Source of the DNA: Kaistella gelatinilytica
Lineage (GTDB): Bacteria; Bacteroidota; Bacteroidia; Flavobacteriales; Weeksellaceae
Reading direction: 5' to 3'
DNA length: 64,000 nt
Assembly (NCBI RefSeq): GCF_015679325.1
Contig: NZ_JADPVI010000002.1
Location: forward strand, 672,798 to 736,797
Shown in pieces: positions 35,062 to 42,931 of this stretch; position 1 is the stretch's first letter, and each line of letters opens with the position of its first letter. The notes under the pieces are model-generated. The model worked only from the letters and a program-made list of their open reading frames with translations. It was not told the DNA's origin and did no database searches. Both the position numbers and the translations under genes were made by a program.

Positions 35062-35886
35062 TTAATTTTTCTTACACGTATTCATTCCCAATAAGCGATA
35101 AAGCGGACAAAAACCTATAAAACTTGTTAAAGCAAAAACTACGGCTACCACAACAAGAACGATTCCGAATACCCCTGAAATGTAATGGATGTAAAATAGA
35201 TAAGCGATAATTGCTGCAATTAGTAATCGTATAATGCGGTCGAAACTTCCCATATTTGCTTTCATCTTATTTTTTTTGAGGTTAATGAAGATCTCACTTC
35301 CTTTTCTTGCTTCGATACTATTATAACATTCTTCCATTTTCTGAATTTCAAAATATTTCTTAAAAATAAATTGATATTCTGGAATACTTCCACCAAAAGG
35401 CGGACCTTTCTTTTCAAAATTTCTGTTGAACATGACGCCGATAATTCTTCCATTCTCATTGAGAAGTTCGTGCATTTTAGATGCATATTGATTCCTCAGC
35501 AAAGTCGGGATCGCACAGAAAAAAGTCTGTTCAATAACTAGCTCATAATTCCCTTCATGCTGAAAGAAGTCTTCGCAAATCACAGAAATTCCTACTTTGT
35601 CTTTGTACTTATTTTCTAAAATTTCTACCGCATTTGGCGCAATATCTAGAACTGTAATATTTCTAAAACCAAGATTCCATAAAAACTCGGCTTCATAACC
35701 ATTTCCACATCCGGGAATCAAAATTTTCGCTTCCTTATTTGGATATTGTAAAATATACTCCTCGATTGCAGGAGAAGAGTAACCAATGTCCCAACCGGTT
35801 TCCTTTTTCTGCCACTGATTGTCCCAATAATTTTGATCGAGATTGGTTTGGCAGGAAACGGTTCCGCAAGAAAGCTCCTCTTTCAT
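35062..35886 (-). CDS. TPMT-family methyltransferase fused to a DUF2892 membrane domain
   Basis: The 274-residue fusion has a thiopurine-methyltransferase-type SAM domain (about 14-205; SAM-binding ILIPGCGNGYEAEF at 55-68, TVLDIAP at 78-84). It then runs into a DUF2892 domain (208-274; NMGSFDRIIRLL, two helices, GFCPLYRLLGMNTC). The junction lies at an A8 tract (35270-35277). One extra A would end the methyltransferase at TAA and free the ATG of M208 one base later. The N-terminus carries two extra cysteines (C7, C12). The substrate is unknown; a thiol is plausible from the sulfur neighbours. Its start shares one base with the cupin stop (TAATG). Confidence 0.85.
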   Translation of the reverse strand: MKEELSCGTVSCQTNLDQNYWDNQWQKKETGWDIGYSSPAIEEYILQYPNKEAKILIPGCGNGYEAEFLWNLGFRNITVLDIAPNAVEILENKYKDKVGISVICEDFFQHEGNYELVIEQTFFCAIPTLLRNQYASKMHELLNENGRIIGVMFNRNFEKKGPPFGGSIPEYQFIFKKYFEIQKMEECYNSIEARKGSEIFINLKKNKMKANMGSFDRIIRLLIAAIIAYLFYIHYISGVFGIVLVVVAVVFALTSFIGFCPLYRLLGMNTCKKN

Positions 35887-36182
35887 TACAATTCCTGTGC
35901 TACTGAAAATAAATTTTCCTCGGAAACTCCTACGACTTCATGCTCTACGTTTACGGGAATTTCGTAAACATCGAATTGTTTCATATTGATGGTTTCACCC
36001 TGAATCAGAAAATTAATTTCTCCCTTTAAAACAACCAATGTTGCTGGAACGGGAGCAGTATGTTTTTTCAACATCGCATCTTTTCCTAATGCAACGGCGA
36101 AATATTTAATTTTATCACTTTTTTTAATGGAAAACACATTCGCCTTTTCAGTGCTGAATGTGATATTTTCTACTATATTCAT
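35886..36182 (-). CDS. Small cupin-domain protein
   Basis: This 98-residue protein is a single cupin barrel (strands around PATLVVLKGEINFLIQGETINMKQFDVYEIPVNVEHEV). The usual first metal motif is not complete; the His in KKHTAPVPA and the one in VEHEV could still bind metal. It lies between a rhodanese lipoprotein (4 bp gap) and the methyltransferase fusion (1-bp overlap). It may sense or process a sulfur compound. That is inferred from position only. Confidence 0.8.
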   Translation of the reverse strand: MNIVENITFSTEKANVFSIKKSDKIKYFAVALGKDAMLKKHTAPVPATLVVLKGEINFLIQGETINMKQFDVYEIPVNVEHEVVGVSEENLFSVAQEL

Positions 36183-36186
36183 TGTA

Positions 36187-36558
36187 CTATTTTTCGTTTT
36201 GTATTGCTTCTACATTGTTGAGCGTTTTGCCGAAATAGACATTTTCAACGCCGTTTTTCTTTAGAATATCTAAAGCCTGTTGTGCCTGAATTCCTCGGTT
36301 ACAGAAGAGAACTACTTTTTTCTGCTTTTTGAAAAAATCGATATTGTCTTCGATTTTTGCTAAAGGAATATTCACCGCGCCTTTCGCTGTTTTTTCATTG
36401 AACTGTTCTGGAATTCTAACATCAACAATCGTTGTTTCCGGATCGTTTACAATTTCTTTCAAGTTTGCAGGATTCGTCGTTGCTACAGGAACTTTTGCCG
36501 CGCAAGAGAACAACAATATTGCAGCGATTCCCAGATTTAAAAAATATTTCAATTTCAT
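36187..36558 (-). CDS. Rhodanese-domain lipoprotein
   Basis: This 123-residue protein has a lipobox (LFSC, Cys 19) and one rhodanese domain with VDVRIPEQFN near 45 and the active loop FCNRGIQAQ, with C86 as persulfide carrier. It is exported, unlike the rhodanese at 34537, so sulfur transfer would occur on the periplasmic side. Its start codon shares one base with the stop of the CstB-like gene (TAATG). Confidence 0.9.
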   Translation of the reverse strand: MKLKYFLNLGIAAILLFSCAAKVPVATTNPANLKEIVNDPETTIVDVRIPEQFNEKTAKGAVNIPLAKIEDNIDFFKKQKKVVLFCNRGIQAQQALDILKKNGVENVYFGKTLNNVEAIQNEK

Positions 36559-37967
36559 TATTTTAAAGATTTACTTTGACACATAAAATTACTTTTCGGA
36601 ACAGCAGTTTCTTTTATTTTATTGAAACCACCTTCAATTTCGGTAAAGTTCCTGATTCCTCGGGAATTTAAAATGCTTGATGCGATCATACTTCTGTAAC
36701 CTCCTGCACAATGAATGAAGAAATGTTCGTTCTTATCGATCAAATTTGCCCATTCATTAATTTTAGCTAAAGGTCTCTGATAAGCTTCAGCAACATGTTC
36801 GGCTTCGTATTCACTTTCTTTTCTTACATCAAAAACTTTTGAATTTTCGTTGAATTGTTTTTCAAATTCTTCAGCAGAAATTCTATTTACCGTATCGATT
36901 TCTTTCCCTGAATTTTTCCAGGATTCAAAACCACCTTCTAAAAATCCTAAAACCTCATCAAAACCAACACGCGAAAGTCTTGTGATCACTTCTTCTTCGG
37001 ATCCTAAATCTGCAACCAACACGATCGGTTGTTTTACGTCAACGATCATCGCTCCGACCCAAGGTGCGAAATCACCTTTCAAACCGATATTGATCGCATT
37101 TGGAATATAACCTTTGTGAAAATCTGCAGCATCTCTTGTATCTAAAATCAAGGCTCCTGCATGTTCTACGATCTCTTCAAAATTATCGGGTGACAATGGT
37201 TTGTTTCCCTGTTTCATAACCTCGTCGAAACTTAAAATCCCTCCTTTATTCATGGCGACATTCATTCCAAAATATTTGGGTGGCGCGGAAAGTCCATCTA
37301 AAACTTCATGAACAAAAGATTCTTTATCCGGTTGATTCAAAGCATAATTCGTCTTTTTCTGATTTCCCAAAGTATCTACCGTTTCTTTCTGCATATTTTT
37401 TCCACAGGCGGAACCGGCGCCGTGAGCGGGATAAACCGTGATATCATCAGCAAGAGGCATAATTTTATTTTGTAAACTTTCGTAAAGCAAACCAGCCAAT
37501 TCTTCCTGCGTCATGTGTGCGGATTTCTGCGCTAAATCTGGTCTTCCAACATCTCCTAAAAACAAAGTGTCTCCGGAGAAAATTGCGGTTTCTTTACCAT
37601 TTTCATCGATGAGCAAATACGTAGAACTTTCCATGGTATGACCCGGAGTATGCAATACTTTAATTTTAATTTTCCCAACCTCAAAAATCTGATTATCTTC
37701 TGCTATGATCGCTTCAAAATCCGGATTTGCAGTAGGTCCATACACAATCGCAGCTCCCGTTTTTTTGGACAGATCTACGTGCCCTGAAACGAAATCCGCA
37801 TGAAAGTGGGTTTCAAAAATATATTTGAGCTTTACCTGATCTTTTTCTAACCGATCCATATACGGTTTTGTTTCGCGGAGTGGATCAATTATTACCGCCT
37901 CATTTTCCGAGACAATGTAATAAGCTCCCTGCGCAAGACAACCTGTATATATTTGTTCTATTTTCAT
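36558..37967 (-). CDS. CstB-like persulfide dioxygenase-rhodanese fusion
   Basis: This 469-residue protein has an ETHE1-type metallo-beta-lactamase domain (about 1-240) with iron ligands H54, H56, D58 and H63 (THFHADFVSGH), then TPGHTMESS and FSGDTLFLGDVGRPDL. A rhodanese-like domain without a catalytic Cys follows (about 255-355; LVADLGSEEE at the active-loop position). The last is an active rhodanese with C420 (HCAGGYRS). This order matches CstB of Staphylococcus, which oxidises persulfides and makes thiosulfate to remove excess sulfide. It has its own -7 box, with a dyad over the predicted start site. Confidence 0.93.
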   Translation of the reverse strand: MKIEQIYTGCLAQGAYYIVSENEAVIIDPLRETKPYMDRLEKDQVKLKYIFETHFHADFVSGHVDLSKKTGAAIVYGPTANPDFEAIIAEDNQIFEVGKIKIKVLHTPGHTMESSTYLLIDENGKETAIFSGDTLFLGDVGRPDLAQKSAHMTQEELAGLLYESLQNKIMPLADDITVYPAHGAGSACGKNMQKETVDTLGNQKKTNYALNQPDKESFVHEVLDGLSAPPKYFGMNVAMNKGGILSFDEVMKQGNKPLSPDNFEEIVEHAGALILDTRDAADFHKGYIPNAINIGLKGDFAPWVGAMIVDVKQPIVLVADLGSEEEVITRLSRVGFDEVLGFLEGGFESWKNSGKEIDTVNRISAEEFEKQFNENSKVFDVRKESEYEAEHVAEAYQRPLAKINEWANLIDKNEHFFIHCAGGYRSMIASSILNSRGIRNFTEIEGGFNKIKETAVPKSNFMCQSKSLK

Positions 37968-37997
37968 TTTTTTTATTTTAAAATTCTCAAATTTCGC

Positions 37998-38014
37998 CCC
38001 TGAAATTTATAGGG
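37998..38014. promoter_or_regulatory. Operator-like imperfect dyad over the predicted start of the cstB-like transcript
   Basis: CCCTGAAATTTATAGGG spans the transcription start implied by the -7 box at 38016-38023. Six of eight half-site positions are symmetric. A repressor site is possible but unproven. Confidence 0.35.
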
Positions 38015-38015
38015 T

Positions 38016-38023
38016 CAAAATTA
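38016..38023 (-). promoter_or_regulatory. Bacteroidota -7 box (TAATTTTG) for the cstB-like gene
   Basis: On the minus strand an exact TAnnTTTG match lies 48 nt before the ATG at 37967. It is identical to the box before the TauE gene. Confidence 0.55.
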
Positions 38024-38045
38024 ATCATTTATCAACGCTTCGATC

Positions 38046-38411
38046 TTATTTGTATTCTGAGGAATTTCCATCTTTATCGGTCAGCTTTCCTGCTTTTCCT
38101 TCCTGGGTCATTTCCCACATGAAATTCTGATTGGTGAAGATGGGATTTCCATTTTCATTACTCGTTTTTGCGGAAAGCTTCTCTTCTTTTGCACCGGTTT
38201 TCTGAATTTTTACCGCAACTGCATCACCTTCTGCAAAATAAACGACGCTCACTTCTTCGCCTTTGCTATTTTTGAGTTTGATAGGTTCCTGAACTTGACT
38301 TACTTCTGTGGACGGCGTTTTCTTACGTTCAACAGTTGAAGAATTTTGCTCGCTTTTGGAACAAGAACTCAAGAAAAATAAGGCGAAAATCGCGATGTAT
38401 ATGTTTTTCAT
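38046..38411 (-). CDS. Small lipoprotein, possibly MliC-like
   Basis: This 121-residue protein has a lipobox (LSSC, Cys 17), a Ser/Lys-rich linker and a small beta domain ending FMWEMTQEGKAGKLTDKDGN. The ending resembles the MliC lysozyme-inhibitor pattern, but without its disulfide cysteines. It starts 2 bp after the TauE-type gene stop, so it is cotranscribed with it. The function is uncertain. Confidence 0.65.
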   Translation of the reverse strand: MKNIYIAIFALFFLSSCSKSEQNSSTVERKKTPSTEVSQVQEPIKLKNSKGEEVSVVYFAEGDAVAVKIQKTGAKEEKLSAKTSNENGNPIFTNQNFMWEMTQEGKAGKLTDKDGNSSEYK

Positions 38412-38413
38412 AA

Positions 38414-39214
38414 TTATATTAGTTGTTTTAAAAATATTTCTTTAAAGATAATGAAAAGGCCCATTAACAAAACGAACCACCCAAATATCGGTTTTAGTTT
38501 CCGGCCATCAATTTTTTTGGCGATTAGAATTCCGATAAAGATTCCCACTACTGACAAAGCAGTGAACTTCAACAAAAATCCCCAATCCTGATCGAACATT
38601 TGTAAAGTACTCAAAAAACCAAATACTGAATTCATTGCGATAATAAAAAGTGAGGTCGCAACTGCCTTCTTCATATTTAATCCTAACAGCATTACTAAAG
38701 CGGGGACAATCAAAAATCCACCACCTGCTCCTATTAATCCTGTAATTATTCCTACCAAAAGTCCCTGTGAAATGAGTAATGTATAATTCGTTTCCTGCTC
38801 TTTTCTAAGTCTTGGTCTGTCGTCTTTGCGAATCATTTTATAAGATGCGATCAACATTAAAATCGAAAAAAGAAGCAGCAAGAACATGTCTTTGGTCAAT
38901 GCAATTCCCCATCGGTTAATAATATAATCAGGCAAATTAGGGAGCACCAGTCTTCGGGAAAATAAAACGCCCAAAATAGAGGGAATCCCAAAAATAAAAG
39001 CAGTTTTAAAATCGATCTGTTTCTGTCTGATAAATCCTGCAGAACCTACTAAACTCGTAATTCCTACTACAAAAAGAGAAAGTCCGGTTGCAGTAACAGC
39101 ATCAAACTTAAAAATATATACAAAAACCGGCACGCTTAAAATACTTCCGCCGCCGCCGATAAGCCCCAAAACGAGACCAATAACGACTGCAAAAAAGTAT
39201 CCTAATATTTCCAT
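38414..39214 (-). CDS. TauE/SafE-type sulfite/organosulfur exporter family protein
   Basis: This 266-residue membrane protein has about eight helices arranged as two repeats. Each repeat starts with a glycine-rich motif: GLIGGGGSILSVPVF near 18 and GLIGAGGGFLIVPAL near 157. TauE/SafE proteins move sulfite, sulfoacetate or related sulfur compounds across the inner membrane. As first gene of the sulfur locus it would export the sulfite or thiosulfate produced downstream. A -7 box and a Crp/Fnr-like dyad lie upstream. Confidence 0.9.
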   Translation of the reverse strand: MEILGYFFAVVIGLVLGLIGGGGSILSVPVFVYIFKFDAVTATGLSLFVVGITSLVGSAGFIRQKQIDFKTAFIFGIPSILGVLFSRRLVLPNLPDYIINRWGIALTKDMFLLLLFSILMLIASYKMIRKDDRPRLRKEQETNYTLLISQGLLVGIITGLIGAGGGFLIVPALVMLLGLNMKKAVATSLFIIAMNSVFGFLSTLQMFDQDWGFLLKFTALSVVGIFIGILIAKKIDGRKLKPIFGWFVLLMGLFIIFKEIFLKQLI

Positions 39215-39228
39215 CTCTTTATTTATGG

Positions 39229-39236
39229 CAAAATTA
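39229..39236 (-). promoter_or_regulatory. Bacteroidota -7 box (TAATTTTG) for the TauE-type gene
   Basis: On the minus strand an exact TAnnTTTG match lies 14 nt before the ATG at 39214, giving a predicted start near 39222. Confidence 0.6.
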
Positions 39237-39257
39237 GCCCTTTAAATGGAGTATGAA

Positions 39258-39273
39258 CGTGATCGAAGTCACA
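39258..39273. promoter_or_regulatory. Crp/Fnr-type palindrome upstream of the sulfur locus
   Basis: The minus strand reads TGTGA-N6-TCACG, nearly the TGTGA-N6-TCACA consensus bound by Crp/Fnr-family regulators. Its centre (39265.5) lies about 43 bp upstream of the predicted start, the usual class II activator position. No such regulator is encoded in the window. Confidence 0.55.
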
Positions 39274-39295
39274 TAACCACAACTCTTTTTTGAAA

Positions 39296-39739
39296 TTAAT
39301 TTATCGCTACGATTTTCAAGGTATCATCACCAATTTTCACAGAATCACCAACGTTTTTGCCTTTGATCTCTAAGAAAACAGGTGCTTTTTCAGAGAATGA
39401 AAGAACTTCTTTATCTTCCATTGAGAAAACAGGTACAGAAATCCCAATGAACAAGAAGTTTTTGTCAGTCTCTATTAAACTTCCGTTCTCGATTTCTGTA
39501 TGAATGATCTCTATTTCCTTTTCAAGAAAATTGAGATTTTGAACTGCTTCGGTCATCATTTTTTCAAACCGCAACTGCATATCTTTTGCAATGGATTGAT
39601 TGGTAAAATCTTCTGAATCGTGCGTGCTTTCTTCATCCATATCTGAAGCGGTTTTGTACTGATCTACAGATTGTTGCAGACTAGCGATCACCTTATTCTG
39701 TTCCTGAATGATTTTGTTTAGAATATTTTTTCTGTTCAT
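39296..39739 (-). CDS. GreA/GreB-like protein with N-terminal coiled coil
   Basis: This 147-residue protein has a helical, coiled-coil-prone N-terminus (about 1-80). A C-terminal beta domain (about 85-147) ends VFLEIKGKNVGDSVKIGDDTLKIVAIN, like the FKBP-type C-terminal domain of Gre factors. Gre proteins enter the RNA polymerase secondary channel to rescue stalled complexes. A role as a Gre-like or Rnk-like polymerase-binding factor is likely but not proven. It is a single-gene unit. Confidence 0.7.
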   Translation of the reverse strand: MNRKNILNKIIQEQNKVIASLQQSVDQYKTASDMDEESTHDSEDFTNQSIAKDMQLRFEKMMTEAVQNLNFLEKEIEIIHTEIENGSLIETDKNFLFIGISVPVFSMEDKEVLSFSEKAPVFLEIKGKNVGDSVKIGDDTLKIVAIN

Positions 39740-39761
39740 GATTATCTATTTAAGTATTACA

Positions 39762-39769
39762 CAAATTTA
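39762..39769 (-). promoter_or_regulatory. Bacteroidota -7 box (TAAATTTG) for the Gre-like gene
   Basis: On the minus strand an exact TAnnTTTG match lies 22 nt before the ATG at 39739. Confidence 0.55.
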
Positions 39770-39831
39770 CTGAAAATTTACTGGAGTATTTCTTTCGAAT
39801 ACTACCATTTCACATTAACCTCAACGCTTGA

Positions 39832-41823
39832 TTACCAGTTAAAATTCAAATTCAAATAGAAATTCCTGCCCGGTCTCGGAATTTTATTCCAGTCAGAATA
39901 AGTCGTGTAAAAGCGGTCGAAAAGATTTTCAACACCAACTCTTGCGAGAATTTTACTGCTGTTCACATTGAAGAGATAACCTGCACTCGCATTCATGATA
40001 AAATAGTCGGGAGTTACAGACTCGCCATATATTGCGGCAAAATCCTGATGTTTTGAATTTCCTAAAACAGACAGATCGGAAGAGAATTTATTTTTCTCAA
40101 ATTTTAAAGAAGTTTGATAACTAAAAGGACTCATAAAAGGAAGATTCCCGTTCTGATGGTCTTTTCCGCGCGTGTAAACAAATTGTGTACTCCATTTTAG
40201 AGGTTCAGCAATTTGTAATTCCGTTGATAAACTTACATTAAAAATCGTGGCATAATCCAAAGCGGTATAACTTTTCACGCCATTTGCACCAATGGTCATG
40301 GGAACGAGATTATCGAGAATTTTCCCCACGATATAGTCAGAGATATGAAAATAAGAAGAAGAAATCTTCGCGTTAAATTTTTCTTTTTTCATTCCCACAA
40401 AAGCGTTTGCCTCTAAGGACGATTCGTTTTTCAAATAAGGATTTCCGATGTAATCATACTTTTCGAAACTGTTGAATAAATAAAATCCATAACCTTCAGA
40501 AACGGATGGCGCTCTATCGCCATATCCCAAACCAAATCCAGCCTGAAATGCATTTTTATTAAATTCATAATTAGCGGCAAAACTTTTTAAAATTCTGGAC
40601 TTTTCCGCCTTCATTTCAGGATAAAAAATCTGTAAACTGTTTAAGCCAAATTCACTATCGACTTTATTTTGATGCATCGTTAAAGAAGCCGATAATTTTA
40701 AACTGGAATTTTGATTAAAATTAATTTGATCTTCCAGATAAACTCCCTGCGCAAGGGTTCTCACATCGGGCCAGGTTAACATGAACATTAATTTTTCAGA
40801 TCGATCTGCAGGATACATGGTCATTTCTGCACGCGATTTATTGTAAAATCCATTAATATTAAGCAAAAAATGATGGTTATTTAGATCAGCTTTTAAGTGA
40901 GAATAATAGCCAAAAGTTTTACTCCAACCCGGCATATCCATGTGAATTGGGACGTTTGGTCTTTTGGTGTCATCCATTCTGTGCATGATGGTGTTGAAAT
41001 AAATTTTTGTTTCCCAGCTTTTTAAATAATCACTTTTGGGCAACATTTGAAATTTCAAAGAAGTGATCAACGCTTCTGCCAAAGAAACATCCATCGGTAA
41101 AGCAGGATAACCAACATCACTCGCTTTGTCGTAAATAACTGAAGCTTCTAATAATTTATTTTCGCCCAATTTCACGCCGGAAATTCCAGAAACATTGATC
41201 TTTTTAAATTGTGAATAAGGGATCTCGATATTATTTCCCGCTTTGTAATTGTCGGCATCACGCATCATAAAATTAACATCGGTATAGAATTTTTCTGTTT
41301 TAAAGTTTGTTCCGGACCCAAAAATCTTTTGATTATTCACGGTTTCAAATCCGCTGTTGACATTAAAGTTCCATTTTGTTTGACCAAACATCATTTTATT
41401 TCTTTTCAAATCGATGGCTCCTCCAATCGTATTTCCATGACAGGAACCTTCCTGACCAGAACTTACGGTTGCTTCCTTGAGATTAGAAACTTCGATATAA
41501 GAAGTGATCGGATCCATTTTGTCGGTGCAGGCTCCGAAAATTCTCATTCCGTCGATGGTCACCAAAGTTCTTTCGGTCGGCATACTGTTGATGAGCGGTT
41601 CCCAGGCATAAGCACCACGTTTGATCATATCGACTTTCGCAGATTTTTGCAAATACTCATCGATTGAGCCTAAAGGTTTATTTTCTTTGGTCGAAATTTT
41701 GGAAGTTCCGATCACAATAACTTCCTGAATATGTTGGGATTGAAGAGAATCTTTTGAAATCTTCTGTGCATTACTATTCGAAAATAGAAGCATTAGAAAA
41801 CTCACGAGGATAATTCGTTTCAT
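39832..41823 (-). CDS. TonB-dependent receptor, probably for a metal (copper)
   Basis: This 663-residue outer-membrane receptor has a signal peptide (cleavage near SNAQ), a TonB-box region near QEVIVIG, a plug domain (about 50-155) and a 22-strand-type barrel ending in the aromatic FYLNLNFNW. The plug carries the unusual GMRIFGACTDKMDPITSYIE segment and GSCHGNTIGG. I associate the first of these with copper-receptor relatives of OprC. Length is typical. Its upstream neighbours are a lipoprotein and a small protein rich in Met, His and Cys, which supports a copper-type substrate. The substrate itself is an inference. Confidence 0.85.
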   Translation of the reverse strand: MKRIILVSFLMLLFSNSNAQKISKDSLQSQHIQEVIVIGTSKISTKENKPLGSIDEYLQKSAKVDMIKRGAYAWEPLINSMPTERTLVTIDGMRIFGACTDKMDPITSYIEVSNLKEATVSSGQEGSCHGNTIGGAIDLKRNKMMFGQTKWNFNVNSGFETVNNQKIFGSGTNFKTEKFYTDVNFMMRDADNYKAGNNIEIPYSQFKKINVSGISGVKLGENKLLEASVIYDKASDVGYPALPMDVSLAEALITSLKFQMLPKSDYLKSWETKIYFNTIMHRMDDTKRPNVPIHMDMPGWSKTFGYYSHLKADLNNHHFLLNINGFYNKSRAEMTMYPADRSEKLMFMLTWPDVRTLAQGVYLEDQINFNQNSSLKLSASLTMHQNKVDSEFGLNSLQIFYPEMKAEKSRILKSFAANYEFNKNAFQAGFGLGYGDRAPSVSEGYGFYLFNSFEKYDYIGNPYLKNESSLEANAFVGMKKEKFNAKISSSYFHISDYIVGKILDNLVPMTIGANGVKSYTALDYATIFNVSLSTELQIAEPLKWSTQFVYTRGKDHQNGNLPFMSPFSYQTSLKFEKNKFSSDLSVLGNSKHQDFAAIYGESVTPDYFIMNASAGYLFNVNSSKILARVGVENLFDRFYTTYSDWNKIPRPGRNFYLNLNFNW

Positions 41824-41850
41824 TGTAAAGCATTTTAGATATTGAGGTTG

Positions 41851-41877
41851 AATTAATCTTCCAATAAAAGATTAATT
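41851..41877. repeat. 10-bp inverted repeat in the leader of the TonB receptor gene
   Basis: AATTAATCTT and AAGATTAATT are perfect complements, separated by 7 bp, and end 28 bp upstream of the receptor ATG. No T run follows, so it is not a terminator. It could be an operator or a leader-RNA hairpin. Confidence 0.5.
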
Positions 41878-41892
41878 GCAACTGAAAAAGAA

Positions 41893-41939
41893 AAAATCAA
41901 AGCTAATTCAAGATCAGACTTTCAAATAGCTTTGATTTT
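41893..41939 (-). terminator. Terminator between the lipoprotein and TonB receptor genes
   Basis: A 13-bp perfect stem (41893-41905 with 41927-41939) has a T run on the minus strand, 14 bp past the lipoprotein stop. It means the receptor is reached by read-through or has its own promoter. Confidence 0.8.
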
Positions 41940-41952
41940 AGTTGAATAAAAA

Positions 41953-42819
41953 TTAGAAATCGAGTTCGAAAAATAAACTGCTTGTAAGATTGGTGCTGGT
42001 AATTTCTTCACCACCCAGAACAGTTCCGTCGGCTTTGGCGAGCTGAAGATTAACTTTCCAGTATCCAGTCATGGTTAAAGAAAGTTTTCCGTTGTATAAT
42101 TTCCCCGCAGCAGTTTGTGTTGGGTTTACATTATTGGGCGAACTGTGATTTCCCATTCCCGGCATTCTTGGATCCACTTTCACGGTATAACCATCTGCAA
42201 CAGGGAAAGTCATCATATCCTGCATTTTCCAAACGCCCACTATCATATCATTGATGGCAACTTTCGGAGATTTTGGATCGATGTATGCAACAACATATTT
42301 CACATTATCACTTCCCAAAAATGAATTAACTGTTTTTTTGGCTTCAACAGGAACATTAATAAAAGTTGTTGCAGTGTATGTAGTTCCAGCAATCGTATAA
42401 TCAATTTTCAAATCCCAGTATTCTGTAGCATTTCCAGGCATCGTGAAAACGATATATCCGGAATAAAGTGTTCCATCAGTTGTCACTTTTTCTACGTTCG
42501 AATTTGGGCAAGAATGAGACATCATTGTCATGTGCATCACCGGTTTCCAGGAAACTGAAGCATTTTTTTCGTACTGATTCGTTGCTTTATTTTTGATCCT
42601 TAATTTAAGATCATTGTATCCCAAATTAGTTGATCCCGATTTTGAATAAAGTTCGATAACATGAGTATCGTTCGTAATTTCTTTAATTTTTGTCAGTCCT
42701 TCAATTTCGGTATTTGGATTGGTTGTAGTAAGTGGTTCGTCGCTATCTGAAGTTCTGCATGACACGATAAGGAAAGCCATTGCCAAAAAGGCAAGTATAG
42801 TTTTGAATGAAAATTTCAT
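41953..42819 (-). CDS. Lipoprotein with two YtkA/FixH-like domains
   Basis: This 288-residue protein has a lipobox (LIVSC, Cys 21) and two beta-sandwich domains of YtkA type. The first (about 40-155) contains the metal-ligand-like MHMTMMSHSCP. The second (about 165-288) contains DPRMPGMGNHSSPNN and the closing LTMTGYWKVNLQL. YtkA/FixH domains occur with copper-handling proteins, and the clustered Met/His residues would suit copper. It is predicted to be membrane-tethered and possibly surface-exposed, feeding the TonB receptor downstream. Confidence 0.8.
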   Translation of the reverse strand: MKFSFKTILAFLAMAFLIVSCRTSDSDEPLTTTNPNTEIEGLTKIKEITNDTHVIELYSKSGSTNLGYNDLKLRIKNKATNQYEKNASVSWKPVMHMTMMSHSCPNSNVEKVTTDGTLYSGYIVFTMPGNATEYWDLKIDYTIAGTTYTATTFINVPVEAKKTVNSFLGSDNVKYVVAYIDPKSPKVAINDMIVGVWKMQDMMTFPVADGYTVKVDPRMPGMGNHSSPNNVNPTQTAAGKLYNGKLSLTMTGYWKVNLQLAKADGTVLGGEEITSTNLTSSLFFELDF

Positions 42820-42931
42820 TGTATTTATTTTAAATTATAACTTGAAAATAGGTTCTCAATCTTTGTAAAAAAGATCAAAGCATCACTTCAATTTCAGAAA
42901 GAAAATGAAGAAATACTGCAAAAAAGTCAAG

